In this document: in pieces, positions 38,092 to 51,287 of the stretch
Layout of the letters: every line of letters starts with the position of its first letter
How positions within the stretch are numbered: position 1 is the first letter of the stretch
Assembly: GCA_013398055.1 (NCBI GenBank)
Contig: VZRS01014445.1
Span: 1-64,000 of the forward strand
Direction: 5' to 3'
Origin: Ifrita kowaldi
Lineage: Eukaryota; Chordata; Aves; Passeriformes; Cinclosomatidae
Length of the DNA: 64,000 nt
Notes under the pieces: generated by a model
Databases searched by the model: none
The model's input: only the letters and a program-made list of their open reading frames with translations
Told to the model about the DNA's origin: nothing
Program-made: the position numbers and the translations under genes

Positions 38092-40426
38092 TATATGTTA
38101 ATGGATAGCTTCTATGAACCAACTTGCCAAATTACTCGACCTTGATGTCATAATTTTGCTTCACAGAACAGTTTACTGAATGCCTCACACCTTAGAGTTC
38201 TCCCTGCTCATTTCTGAACACTCTCTATTTCTTTATCCTTTTCCAGATTGACTCTGAGAAGAGTGTTCCATTGATTTCCAATGGGATACTTCAGTGCTTT
38301 ATATCCTATTCATTATCCATCTTACCAAGTTTGCTTTCCTTAATTGCCGCTGTGAAGTGCAGAGTTCTCTTCAGTTTGAGCTGTCTGCAATGATAATTAT
38401 TATTTATTCTTTCTATGAATCTTTACATGTAGATACCTTAAAGCAATTTACATGGAAATATGTCTTAAACAGCAGCTTTTCCAATTTGAAGGTTTCAAAC
38501 TAGAAGGAAAAAGAGATGAAATGATTTTTCATCATGTTGGTAGCACATCTCTAGAGCATGTTGGGATCTTTTATTTTAAACTAAATATTTGATTTTGTTC
38601 ATTTCTGCCTCAAAAAGCAGGATAATCTTAGAAACATATGGTTAAAGTATGACTTCATTTATATAATATTTTTTCTGTTTATACCATATTTTATCCTGAT
38701 GTTCTTGCCCTCAAGCATGCAGAAATTCATGCAGCTCAGTTAGTTTCAGAAACTCTAGACCTGTCTGATTTGATTGTCAACTTATCAGGCAAGTACAAGA
38801 GACATTCGGGTTAACAAAACTTTGATGCCAAGCAAAGCCATCATTACATAAATGAAAAATTCTTTTTGATGCCTCAAAAAGGGCATTCTTAACATCACCG
38901 AAAGTGCCAACAGAAATTTCACATACTAATTGGGGACAACATGAACCTGCAACATGAAAAATTCTTTGCAATCAAATTATACGGGAGTTTAGACCGGATG
39001 ATGTTTAGCTTTGAGCTCATTTGTACTTTTTCCATTTGCACAAGGGTCACTTTGTGAATGTGGTAGATGCTTTAGCCTTCTTTGCTGAAGTCATTACCCA
39101 GGGCCTATATTGAAGACTAATCACCTCTGAAACTATACCAGGCAGGAGGAATATATTCAAATTGATGCTAAAAACAGTATAAGCACCCATGTGTAGACAT
39201 TGGCTCTAATGGTGAAATAATGGAATCTTAAAATATCCTTTATTCTGCAGAAGCCTTGTTGCCTAATGGACTGATTCTGCTCTGATGCCAAGTGCAATGG
39301 AGGCCTTAACAACAGCTGTAGGAATGCCTCCTACAAGATAGAATTGCACTGTAAATTTTATCGTCTTCTCTGTGCTGCAAAAAAGCTGTATTTCTTTTTC
39401 TAGACTATTTCTAACATCAGTAAATTGGCTTGAATGCCTCCTGCAAAATAATAAATCTTAATCACTTCTATGTGGATTCACTGAAGGGTTGAACTAAAAT
39501 GTCCAGAGTTGACCATCTTAGCCCCTAATTAGCAGCTAGTAAGTATGATATGGTCGCTAAAAGTTTACAGAAGTTCAGAGTGATTGAACAATATCATAGA
39601 AAAGTCCATGGAGGGTTATTAAACAGACAGTCAAGGTGTCTAGCTGAAGAAATCCCTAAGCACATATTTTTGAAGGCTGCAGAATATTTTCAAGAAGTAT
39701 CACTGCTTACTTGTCCTGTCCTTATACTTAACTTTATGTATCTTCTATTGACCATGGTCTTGGCTATTCAGCTCAGTAGATCTTTGGTGTGATCTTTTCT
39801 TATATTAAAAAAAAGATATCAACAGTCTTCAAGAATTTATTTGTATTGTCCTTCTTTTCTTCTTCAAACAAAAAACATAAAAGCATTTCAATTGGTGGAA
39901 ATCTCATGGTATGTCTATTTCAAGTAATGCCAGAGAGAACAGGACCTGAGTTAGTGAAGTTACTAGCACAGAGACCTCTCTAGTTTAATTAGTCTCTTCT
40001 ACTGTGAATTAAAGCCATCACATTGATACTACTCATTAGGAATAGCTAAATGTTGTTATATTGGTAGACCTTTTTTTTTTTAGTGGAATTCTCAGATTAG
40101 CCACCTGTTATAATTTCTAGTAAGAATTTTACTCTTAGAAGAGTATTCAGAGAGTATTTAGGGCCTATGTCTATACCTGGCAGGTTAGTTGAAATGATGG
40201 TTACCAAGGGTAAAAACTAAAGTGTCTAGTATATCATGAAGTAGACTAAAACCAGCATGGTTTCTGCAAAGGAAAATCTAATTTCTTAGTTTTTATTTAA
40301 GTTCGTTGAATATATTTATAAAATGATTGATGAAGAAAAAATAGTTCATATAATTTAGTAAAACTACTTCAGAGCCCCTGACATGGTCCAGAATAAGATT
40401 CTATAAAATAAACAGACCAAAAGGAC
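38092..40426. other. Unique non-coding stretch
   Basis: No recognised repeat or exon, apart from a T11 run at 40071-40081. The frame 39550-39792 has no support beyond length. Confidence 0.55.
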
Positions 40427-41029
40427 CAGCTATATCCTGCAGAGCATCAAGCGCTCCATTGCTAGCTGGTTGAGGGATGTGATCGTCCCACTCTACATGC
40501 ACTGGCCCAGCCTCACCTCAAGTGTTGTGTGCAGTTTTGGGTGCCTCAGTACAAGAAGGACACCAAGTTACTGTAATGTGTTCAGAGCAGGTCAGCCAAG
40601 ACGATGAAAGGCCTCAAGGGCAAGACTTAACAAAGAACTGCTGAGGTCACTTGGTCTGTTCAGCTTGAAGAAGAGGAGGCTGAGGGTGACCCCATTCCAG
40701 TCCACAACTTCCTAAAAGGGGGCAGTGGCAGGGCAGGCACTGATCTCCTCTCTCTGGTGACCAGTGATAGGACCCAAAAAAATGAAATGAAGCTCAGAGG
40801 CAGTTCGTATGCGACGTTAGGAAAAGGTTCTTTTTCTCTGAGACGGTGGTCAGCCACTGGAACAGGCTCACCAGGGAAGTGGCAATGGCACCAGGTCTGT
40901 CAGAGTTCAAGAAGTGTCTGGGTGATCCTCACAGTCGTATGTTTTAATTTTAGGACAATTCAGCAAGGAGCAGGGAGCTGGTGATCTTTATGGGTCCCCT
41001 CCAGCTTGAGATATTCTATGATTCTATGA
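40427..41029 (+). mobile_element. CR1 LINE, 3' 600 bp
   Basis: Continuous plus-strand CR1: the end of ORF2 (GTCCCACTCTACATGC, GTGTGCAGTTTTGGGTGCC), TTGGTCTGTTCAGCTTGAAG, AAGAGGAGGCTGAGGGTGAC, GTGACCAGTGATAGGACCC, GTTCAAGAAGTGTCTGGG, then the 3' UTR GGAGCAGGGAGCTGGTGATC and the tail ATTCTATGATTCTATGA. The frame is broken by indels; open frames in it (40660-40857 minus, 40757-40984 plus) are artefacts. It is truncated at its 5' end, the usual fate of CR1 insertions. Confidence 0.95.
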
Positions 41030-44000
41030 AATAAAATAATCTCAAAAGGAATGGCAACGTTGTCATGAAGAAAAGGCCAAAGAGCACAAGGAAATGACCG
41101 GTTAAAACCCAAACCAAAGCAACCAACTGAACACAACACAGACTTTACTGCACTCAAATTTTTATTGTTTAATGTTGATCAATAGCTTTAAAAGAACTGT
41201 AGAACAGGATCGGCTCTACTTATTGAAGGTTGCAGATACTACTAAGGCATTTAAGTCCGGAAAGGTCACAGAGGTTGAAAGAAACTTTGGATATGCTTAA
41301 TTCAAGCAGTTTACTCATCAACATAATAAATATTTGATTTCATGTTGAAAAGGAAATTCCACATTTTTCCAGCATCTCAGAGGGCTCTAAATTTGTGGAA
41401 GCAACTCCTACAGCAGACCTGAAAATTGCTGTAGATCCTTTGATGCAACTGTAGCTAACAACAAGTTATGTTAAATGAAGAATAATAGGGTAATTAACGT
41501 TGCCATATGATGAGTTTCTTTAATTAATGATGTTGCCTGATTTGGAGTGCACAGTGCTGATCACTTACCCCAAAAGGGCAGAACTTGGTTAGTTCTTAGG
41601 TTATTGAAAAGTATGAAAAGTGGACTGGAAGTGTTTGCATATAAAAAGAAACGGAGTAATTAGGACTGACCACCAAAGATACAGAAAACAGAGACAGGAT
41701 AGAAGTAGATTATATAAGAAAATCATCAGAATTTAGAAATTCTGTTACTTGTCTCATAATGTAAATGCAAAGAAACATGTGATGACATGAAAAAGTTTTT
41801 TATTAAAAACTGATTCAAGAAAATCTCCATTCATTAACTGTTAACTCTGGTGCTTATTTTCACATGAAATTGCCAAAATCAAAAGTACAGGAAGAATTTA
41901 AAAAAATTAAACAAAAAATCAATTCACTTAATGGTCATCAACAACAAATCAGGTAAATTATCATCATGGTTCCTAGATATAGGAGAATGATGGATTTATT
42001 GAACTTGGAAGTCTCTTTTGCCTTATTTTCCTAACTCGTTTTTACCAACAGCCTGGAATACAAGCCCCTAATATTTACAGCACGTATCACCTTCAAATAC
42101 GTAGTAGGTGTAGCATTACCTTTAACCACCTGAGGGGGACATGCCCCACTTTATGAAAGGAATGAACTAGGTTACTCCAGAGAACAGTGTCTGGTTCCAA
42201 ATTGTGCCCCATTCATCCCAGAAAGCACTAAGGCTATGTAAGACCTCGGTATTCTACACTGGAAAGCATAATTTTGCAAAAACTACCTATTTACTTTCCT
42301 ATTAATTTTCAACCAGCTTTCTAACACATAAATTAACATTCTCATTTGTTTTATAAGGTAGTGATGTCAGGTCTTCCTCATTAGCAAAAGCACAACTGAG
42401 TGCATAAAATAAGGGATAGGTACTGCATGAGTTGAGACTAACCAGTCACCCCAAGGCTTTCAACCAAATTCAACTGCAAGATGAAGTGGGTTTTGCTGTA
42501 ATATGCCCTCAACCAGTGTTTTCATAAAGAAAAGTCACTGAGGATGGGAACTCCTTTTCTCTGTTTACAGTAGTAAATACAACATGTCCAAAACCATTCA
42601 TTGCCCTTGAGTTTAATGGTCATGGTGCAGCTGATAATTCACACAATGGGTTACTCCACTCATTATTTCCTGGAGTAACTGGCCTGTTGTAACTCTGCTA
42701 ATTGTCACTGGCCTTGGAACCTACTTTCTACACATTTTAAGGGTATGTTTTTTTCTTTGTTGTTTGTCCCATTCAAGACATATCTACCTGCCTGTAAGGT
42801 TTAGAAGGCTGCTCTTTGAGAACCCTGCTCACTGTCATTGCTAACACACCTCAGAGCACCTCTGAATTCCTACTGTTCCCAGACATCCACTGGGGCCTTT
42901 GAAAGTGCTGTTCTATCAATAACTGTGAACACCATGATCCACTAGCTCATGCTCGTGCCAGCTCCAAAAGCACACTTCCAAAGCATGGAGTCACTTGTCT
43001 TCTTCAAACAAACAGCTAAGGAAATATTAAACTTTGACTGAAATACATTGTTGTAAACTTCACAATGGAAAAACTACTTTCAATAAATTCATTGCAAAAT
43101 AAACAACAAGCCAACTTAACGTTATCATGGCAAGTTTTCATTTCAAATATTTACTATGCTAATTTTAAGTAATTCAGAAGGAGGTTACGTGATGAAAAGT
43201 GTTGCAAGTTTTTGGGGTTTTTTCAATAGTAAGACTAACTGCCTAATTTATTCTGTAGCTGAATATTAATCTTAACAGTGGAAAAACTTCATCAGTTGCA
43301 ACATGATTTTTGAAAGCTTTACTGAGATGCATATTATCTACAGATTGCCACTGGCAACTCAACTCCCTAAATAAGCAGAATTGGAATGAATGATTCTTTT
43401 TTAATATCATAAGACAAAACATAAACAAAGAAATAAACTAAAAAGGGATTTATATTGCACTTCAGAGATTTGACCAATGAATGAGATGGAAGAATTGAAG
43501 TCTTTGTACTAATCAGGGAGGAATTGGACTTAACTAACTCACATAGAGCATTTGCAATTTTCAGTGAGTGATTTTCAAGTCTGTAGTGCACTTGACTGCA
43601 TCTGACTGGATTTTGTGCTTAAAATGTTTTACTAACTGTCCACTGAGGTGTGAAAGTACAATAAGTTCTTGCTGTGGGAGGAAAGGTGCATTTCTTAGGA
43701 ATACAGCAGAACTAAAAATAGATTGCTCTTTCTCCCACATGAAATATGCTACTCCACAGAACAGGACTGAATTTATTTCTAGGTACCAAGGTCCTATCAA
43801 TGTTCCTTCATATCAGCTGTGTCAGGCCTTTATCACAAATATAGTTTATAAAAGAAACCAAAAAAAGTTTTACCTCTCAACATCAGATACACTTTAAGTG
43901 ATAGTTCTGTGTAAGATTCAATACACAATCTAAAATAAATAAGAAAGTAATCAACAGCTATAGCTTTCATATGTTTCTTTTTTCCAGTTTCCATCTCACT

Positions 44001-44863
44001 TTGAGGACTGATCATCTTCTGAGGTATGGCTTCATAATTATGATTATCAATTCTTTCCTTTCCTTCCTTTTGTTTCTATACAATTGCTTTTCAGGCTCTA
44101 TTCAATTTTAGGCTAATAGTACTGTGCCTAAGGAATACCCATAAACAAATAATTTGCCTTTGTTTAGGTCAATGAAACATTTCATGGATTGTTGACAAAT
44201 ACATGATGCTGAATTGCACATCATTTCAGTGTTTTCTATTTTCAGTGAGAAAAGCAATTTAGAAGTTCATATCAAATTATGAAAACTGGCGAAATCTGCA
44301 GCTTTATATTTTATGTTCCATATTTCAAATGTTATTGTGAATAGGAGATATTTGGATCTGTTTAAGCAATAGAAATAAGTGGGCTTATAAGTATTTTTGA
44401 ATCATGAGATACTGTGCACATGGAATTTTTTCCATCTAGTCATACCAGTAGCAGGTCTCGTTCAATGAACTGATTTTCAAAAGCAAAGTACATTTTGCTG
44501 AATAAATAATGTTTCTGTGACTTCAGCTAAGTGACACATTGGAAACTAACACAATTTTTTGTTGTCTCAGTTAGAGCTCAGAGAACTTCTAGGAAGCCTA
44601 GATGGAGTCCAAAGCTGTCTGAGTGGCTTCAGCTGGTCTTCTGAAACTAGTAGTAACAATTGTATTAAGAAGCCACCATTAACCTTCTTTCAACTGCTTC
44701 TAACATCATCACAGTATACTTGCTTAATTTTAAATTTTCAAATATGGTCTTTATCTGTTGTTCTCAAGCCCAACAAAGTTTGATAAAAACCTGCTGTTTT
44801 TCCTAAACTGAGTTACTTAGTAGTGAGAAAATGTGTTTCTGGCAATTTCAGGAATATCAGTCT

Positions 44864-44888
44864 ATTTTTTTGTTTGTTTGTTTGTTTT
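44864..44888 (+). repeat. (TTTG)n microsatellite
   Basis: A T7 run followed by four TTTG-type units. Confidence 0.9.
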
Positions 44889-46742
44889 AATAATTCCTCA
44901 GTTTCACAATACTGCTGATACTGTTTGTGCTTCAACTCCTCTCTGACTTGCAGTTACTGCATGTACAACATCACACCATTTAAGTATTGAGGCTACATTC
45001 ATCTTAAATTTCCAGCACTAATATATAGTGGAGCCACCAGGTAGACAGTCCAAAGTCCAAAACACAGGAAGCCCTGTGACTGGTCAGGATCTGCAGGCAG
45101 CCCTACAGAACCTCTCCTAGATTTAGTGAAAACACAAACAAAAGAATACACAGAAGAATCTGAACAGCATTGTGAATTTTCCAGCAAACCTAAAATTATG
45201 TCAGGATACAAACATAAACTCTAAAGACTGCAGCTCCCTGTGTTCCCTTGTAATACCCAAAGCACACACAACCTCAAGCAGCAGGATTCATCCTCTTTCT
45301 CTGAGCTTTCTGCACCACTATCCCATTGAGACTGGAAAAGAAAGACTTCATGAGTGGGAGACTTCTTTTTCACTTTTTGAAAAAGAAAGCCCTCTTAAAA
45401 CCCTTTTAATGCATCTTAGGACCCGTTGCAGAGCAAGTATCATGCATTCTGGGTAGATGCACAGTGGCACAGGAGCACCCATCTAGCTGTATTGGGTTGA
45501 TGCTTGCTCCTACTACCTGCAGATTGAACAATTCCAGCATCCTGTCTGCAATGTAGATGCATCAACAAGAGGAAAATACAAACCATTAATCATATATAAA
45601 TAGTCAGGAATCCATATCCACAGCTCTGATATTACCAGTGGTCCTGATCTATGTGAATGAGGAACAAAATTGAAGAAACCCCTTTCAAAATGTTCATTCT
45701 GCTTTTCCAGCTTACCTCAGAAGTGTGATCACACGCCCAGAAAAAATTTCTATAACCTGTCAGTCAGAACATTAGAAGGGAGAGGAGAGAGAGAGCACAG
45801 CAATAGCAAGGACTGGCTGAGCAGAGAAACATACATCTTCTATTGCCAGGACTCAGTTTTTACTCTGTATAGTCTTTGTTGTGTCCACAGTCTCATTTCC
45901 GTTCACTCCTTCAAGGCCCCTTGTCCTCAAATGAAGCCACTGACCATCTACTGCCCTTTTCTTCAGGTTTCTGCTGAAAGTAAAAAAAAATCCCCAAACT
46001 ATCAAGTATAATGACATTTGAGTTAGATTTGCAGAACATGCTATTTCATGCTCTGTTCATGTCTTAAATGCCTTTATCAAAACACATGCAATCCTTTTCT
46101 GTGAATGAAAGCAATCAGTTCAAGTTTATGAACCCGAAGTGCCTGAAACCAGTGATACTGCAACACAACTGGAGCTTGCTGGTGGTACATAATATAAATA
46201 ATGACAAAATCACAATAATAAGATAGTAACATAACTATATTTTAGAAATATTTATTTTGAAGGTTACAGGAGAATACAAAGCAGTAGAGCAATATTTTGC
46301 ATGGAAAGAACTCATATAGCAAACTCTATATGTCATCAACTCACTGAATTTCTCATTGATCTCCTTTGGTCTAGGTCTCCTGCAAAGGAGCTTCATTAAT
46401 TTAGATCCATCAAGAATCGGTTCTGTGCATCCCTCCTTTCCCTTGGTTTCATCTTACAGCCTTGAGTTTCAGATTACATGACTAATTCTTTCACTGAATT
46501 GAAAGTTCCCTTTTCACTTGTTGTGAGTAACTTCCAGAAGATGGATTCCACATATTATTTTAGTTGACATTAAAGAAAATAGGCATTGATTTTTTTGAGT
46601 ATTCACATTTTTTCCCTAGCTGACACTTTGTAAGGTTTGCATGCATATATGCCAGACCAAGTGAAAAATGAAAATGAATCTCAAAGTTTAGGTTTTTTTG
46701 CTTATTTTAACCTTAGTTGGAAGAGCACTGTGAAATTGTATA

Positions 46743-46785
46743 ATTTTGTTTTAGCAGAGGGTATTTATGATTTTGTTTTAGCAGA
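46743..46785 (+). repeat. Short direct repeat, 27-bp period
   Basis: ATTTTGTTTTAGCAGA occurs at 46743-46758 and again at 46770-46785. The period is a multiple of three, so the chance frame over it repeats the residues FVLA. It is a local duplication. Confidence 0.85.
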
Positions 46786-49486
46786 CAGTGTAGTTTTCTC
46801 TTATCTAGGTGATGCTCTGAGACCTATGGAAATGTACAGTTTTAGAACAAAAACTTCTACAGAACACAGGCATAAACAAAGCCTAAATCTGTCTCAATAC
46901 TGCAAAATGAGAACCATCTAAGGAGAGGTAAATAAATAAATCATATTCAAAATTGCAAGCTACCAATGACAATGAGAAAAAAATAATTTATGCAACCAAG
47001 TCAGTTAATAGATATACACAAAGCAAGTGATCAAATATCTTCTTTACTTGTTTGTGATGATGGTGATTCAGCTGAGCCACAGCCATTTCATGATGTGGTG
47101 GCCTTTAAGTGCTCTGCTGCAGACTAAATTGTAGGTAAAAATATGTGGTTTTGTTTCTATTTATGCAAAAGTGCTACAGGTTATACACAAAGAAGGTAAG
47201 CTATGCCAGCCACAAGCCATCATCTCTATTGGTATACTCAGTAGGACTCTTTTTCTACTACTTTTAGTATTTTAGATCATATTTATGTCCTTATAATCAA
47301 AACTTCTCTTATTAGCAGCACTTTTCTTGTTCTAATATTATTTTTTATAACTTGGTAACTACTGAGAGGAAGAAATTATTGCCATTTTTACTCACCAGAT
47401 AGTCTGACAGACAGCAACCATTAGGGTCTAAATCTATATTCAAGTATGCTGCTGCTGCTGAGACAAGAACTTGACCTTTTCAAAATATATGTCTGCGGTT
47501 TTCTTTTTCTGATCTTAGTTTAAGAGTGAGAGAGGAGGACAGGAGCATACTGAACACTTGTCAAGAAGCTGGTGTGGTTTTGGATATGCAGAGGAGGTAT
47601 CAGATTTCAGAATAATAAAATTACATTTGAATTACGAAATAGCTTGACTAGACTGCATGCAATAATTCTGTACCAAAGACTTAATATGAAAGTATGCTAG
47701 AATTAGGTTAATTTTAGGGAAATATTTCTACAAATAGTAGAAACTTTCTACACAGTGATGTAGCCATGCATGTAGCTAGCGCACGAAATAAAGGAAAACG
47801 ATAAATCTTATCACAGGATTGTTGCCAAATTTTGGGAACCCTCTAAACATGGACAAACAGTCATGTTTATGAAAGAGACATTGTTTGTTCTGCACAGGTA
47901 CAAGGTAGAAGTTTTCCATAAATCAAGCACACCAGGGAGTTAAAGGAAGAGAATTTATAAATTGAAATTTACATAAACCCACGTATCTATTACATGGTTA
48001 TCTCCTACCTAACGCATCATCATTTATCCTGTGCAACCTTATGCAATACTTGTTACTGCGCCTATGTGGGCCTCTTCTGGTGGTCTCAGGATGTCAGATT
48101 ATGCAGCAAAAAAGATGTGATCTGCAGCTCCAGGTGTGTCTTAAATGGTTGCCAAGCAGGATATAAAATACAAAAGCTTTCCATAAGCATTAAGCAACAC
48201 CTGCTGAACATACCTGATAATATCTATTTGCATTCAAAAGAGGGGATAAAGGTGTGAATGATACCATCGGCTTCCATCTACAACAAAGGTCAATGGAAGG
48301 GACAGAGAATTCCACTTATAGACATCAGGATGAATCCAAAAGATAGACAGATCATAGGTAGATTCATGAAAAAGGAGACATATTAAACAGAACAGAGTTG
48401 ATTGTCTATCTCACCTACTTACAAACAGGTGGACTGTTAAATAATAAAGTAATAAACAGTCAACACTGGTTAATTTGTTTTCTGTGGTGTTTTTGTTTGT
48501 TTCTTTGGGGTTTTTGTTGGTTTTCACTTTTAATTACCATGGAACTTTCAACCACTTCCTCAGAATGTGAAAACTTTCTTTAGGTTAATCAGTTTCAGTA
48601 AGAACCACATGTTAAATGAGAGGCATATTGTTTCCTTCTCCTAACTTCGAGAAAATCCCATTTAACTGCCATATTTACAGATTGAGAAGAATCCAGTTCA
48701 CTTCTTCATTTTCCCATTTTGCTTTATTTTTCCATTTTGTTATCTGTACTGAGAAAAGGATTCAAATTTTTATACATCAATACTACAAACTGATGATCTA
48801 ATTAAAATTCTAACAACAGATAATATTTTAAGTAATGTCTCTGTATACTTTTGGATTTACAGTCCTTTAAATGCTGTAAATTATAAGAAAATATTACAGA
48901 AATCAGCAGCCAAATTTAGGTTTATTGAAAGATTGGAGGAACCTTAAAGGCATGTTTGTGCTTTGGATGTATCTGAAAGGAAAAAGTCCAGGTGCTGAAT
49001 GGTCATCACTAAATGCCTTCAATGGTATTAAGGCCACGAAATTTCATATTTTTTTCTGCCCCTCTCTCTTATACAGAAGTCATTATTATTTCATATTATC
49101 AGCTTTACATTCGGACTAGACTTCATATGTGCTGAACTAAACCTACTTAAGGACTTTAACAAAGTTGTTCTACATTACTGATCCTATGAGTGACAGCAGA
49201 CTCCACACCAGCCTGGGCTTTTGATACAGCAAACATGCTATCTGTAGAAGAACTTCTGGCCCTTGGGTATAAAGTAGCTGTGTTATGCCTTCTATCTATG
49301 GAAGGCATTAATGAAAGTGGGACATGTATAATCATTGTACAATTTTTTACAAGCCTGCTTTGCTTGATAAGAAATTCTCTGGAAGAACACACCTGATAAC
49401 CAAACCTCAAATGAAATCTTGAGCATGTGGAGTAAAGTGTAATCCATTCTAAATTCCCATCGCTGCCCTTCTCCATTATTTTGCAG

Positions 49487-49574
49487 CTTCTATAACCACA
49501 CGTCCCGGTTTGCGGTCTGTTTCCTCTGCCTCCATGGAGCAGACGTCATAGTGGGACTATTTCACTGGAGTTGA
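49487..49574 (+). other. CpG-rich islet, possible exon on either strand
   Basis: Several CpG occur between 49501 and 49544, where the surroundings have almost none. On the plus strand a good acceptor (CCCTTCTCCATTATTTTGCAG) precedes 49487 and one frame is open to a TGA at 49572 (it includes the residues CFLCLHGADVIVG). No consensus donor follows, so it would have to be a last exon. On the minus strand an ATG at 49535 in good context (CTCCATGG) opens a 19-residue frame beginning MEAEETDRKPGR and stopping at 49476. Neither reading is recognised. A near-CRE motif (GACGTCA) at 49542 also allows a regulatory reading. The sequence alone cannot decide. Confidence 0.22.
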
Positions 49575-50002
49575 GTTTAAAAATACATTAACACCTTAGG
49601 TCTTGAGATAGATTTGATCCAGAGTTGTTTTCCAGTTAACCTGTGGATCACACAAAAAGCCTAAAATTTGGGTCCCCTGAGAAATGTACTATTCAAGTCA
49701 CATATCCCTTCCAGAAATGCTGCAAGGCTTAATTAATTAGTGATTATTAACTGCTCAGGGTCTTCAGATGAAGAGTACTATATAATTACTTGGAATTACC
49801 TTTGTGTTTATTGATGATAACTATGTTTTCCTTCTCTCTTATGGGAGAGAAAGCACAACTTATGATTTAAAAGTTGAACTTCTGACTATGAAGATGGAGA
49901 CTTTCTTTGCTTCTTTTTCATTTTTGTCTATCTAACTTCAAGTTTAAAAATATATTTTTCTTCACTAAGGACATATGAAAGATTTGATTTACAGGACAAC
50001 CA

Positions 50003-51060
50003 GGGGATCGGCCCAGCCATCATGGGGCTAGGAAAGGCAGGTCCCACTTGACCAACCTTATCTTCTTTTATAACCAAGTGGCCTGCCTAGTGGATGAGGG
50101 AAAGGCTGTGGATGTAGTCTTCCTGAAGTTCAGCAAAGCCTTTGACACTGTCTCCCACAGCATTCTCGTGCAGAACCTGTGAGTCCACAGGTTGGACAGT
50201 GTGCTCTTTGCTAGATTAAAAACTGGCTGGATGGTTAGGCCTGGAGAGTGGTGATGAATGGTAACGCATCTAGCTGGCATCTGCTTCTAGTGGGGTTCCT
50301 CGAGGCTGAGTACTGGGGTCAGTCTTGTTTAATATCCATGATCAAGATGAGGGGATTGAGTGCACCCTCAGTAAGTCCATGGATGACTCTAAGTTGAATT
50401 GTTGAAGTGTTGAACTGCTGGACGAGGAAGGCTCTGCAGAGAGAGAGATCTGGACAGACTGGATCAATGGGGCTGAGGCCAATTGAATGAAGTTCAACAA
50501 GGGCAAGTTCCAGGTCCTCCACTTCAGTTACAGTAACCCCATGAAGCACTACAGGCTGGGGAAAGGGTGGCCAGAAAGTGGTGCAGGAGAAGGACCTGGA
50601 GGGACTGGTCAACAGCAGCTGAACATGAGCCAGTGTGTGTCCAGGCAGCAAAGGAGGCCAGTGGCATCCTGGCTTGCATCAGGAAGAGTGTGACCAGCAG
50701 TACCAGGACAGTGATTGTCCCCCTGCACTTGGCACTGGTGAGGCTGCATCTCCAATCCTATGTTCCGTTTTGGGCCCTTCAGTATAAGAAATACATTGAG
50801 CAACAGGACGAGAAGAAATGGCCTTAAGCTGTGCTAGGAGAGGTTCAGGTTGGACATCAGGAAAAATTTCTTCAGTGAAAGGGTGGTTAAGCATCGGAAC
50901 AAGCTGTCCAGGGAAATGGTAGAATCACGATGCCCGGAAGTGTTCAAGAAAGACTGGATGTGGCACTTAGTGCTATGGTTTAGTTGACATGGTGATGTTC
51001 AGTCAAAGGTTGGACTAGATGATCTTGCACGTCTTTTCCACCCTTAATGTTTCTATTATT
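50003..51060 (+). mobile_element. CR1 LINE with decayed reverse-transcriptase region, about 1 kb
   Basis: The longest CR1 copy here. It runs from inside ORF2 (GGAAAGGCAGGTCCCACTTG) through the end of ORF2 and the 3' UTR to GACTAGATGATCTTGCACG and a worn tail. The part near 50095-50165 codes for VDEGKAVDVVFL, K, FSKAFDTVSH: the first catalytic aspartate of RT motif A (family: L-D-F) is lysine (codon 50126-50128). The second catalytic pair survives as an M-D-D-like motif near 50377. The frame has shifts and stops. An internal deletion of roughly 200 bp relative to the usual element lies at about 50800/50801. It is inactive, and sits directly upstream of the possible exon at 51115. Confidence 0.95.
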
Positions 51061-51114
51061 ATTGGTAGCTCACACAGTAGGTTTCCTTTAATCATCTGAG
51101 CTGTCTATCTACAG

Positions 51115-51287
51115 TGGCAGTGAATACCCTGAAGCAGGCTGTCAAGAGTGCAGCTGTATCAAAACGTGGTAACATAGCAACCTTCGTGGCTGAGAATGTG
51201 GAGACGCGTCTCCATCACAAGTCTGTAAATTATGCCTGCACTCCAACTGAACTGAGATCGCGGGTGCACCACATAACAAGCAAATGA
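51115..51287 (+). CDS. Possible last coding exon of an unrecognised gene
   Basis: A 3' splice site (pyrimidine-rich stretch, then CTGTCTATCTACAG) ends at 51114. From 51117 one frame runs 56 codons to a TGA at 51285-51287. After two bases belonging to a split codon it reads AVNTLKQAVKS and later ETRLHHKSVNYACTPTELR, a soluble, charged, protein-like composition with no signal peptide or membrane segment. Six CpG in about 100 bp contrast with CpG-poor flanks, and many codons end in G or C, unlike the chance frames elsewhere. I do not recognise the protein. Against it: no upstream exon is identified, the other frames are partly open too, and a run of 57 codons is not rare. It lies 54 bp after a CR1, and the tandem duplication begins at its stop codon. 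Confidence 0.35.

Larger units (their letters stand above)
41030..49486. other. Unique non-coding stretch, over 8 kb
   Basis: The longest repeat-free part of the window. It holds a (TTTG)n microsatellite (44864-44888) and a 27-bp-period duplication (46743-46785). Frames at 43568-43897, 45670-46011, 46637-46921 and 49156-49476 (minus) have no family features. No splice-supported exon was found. Confidence 0.5.
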
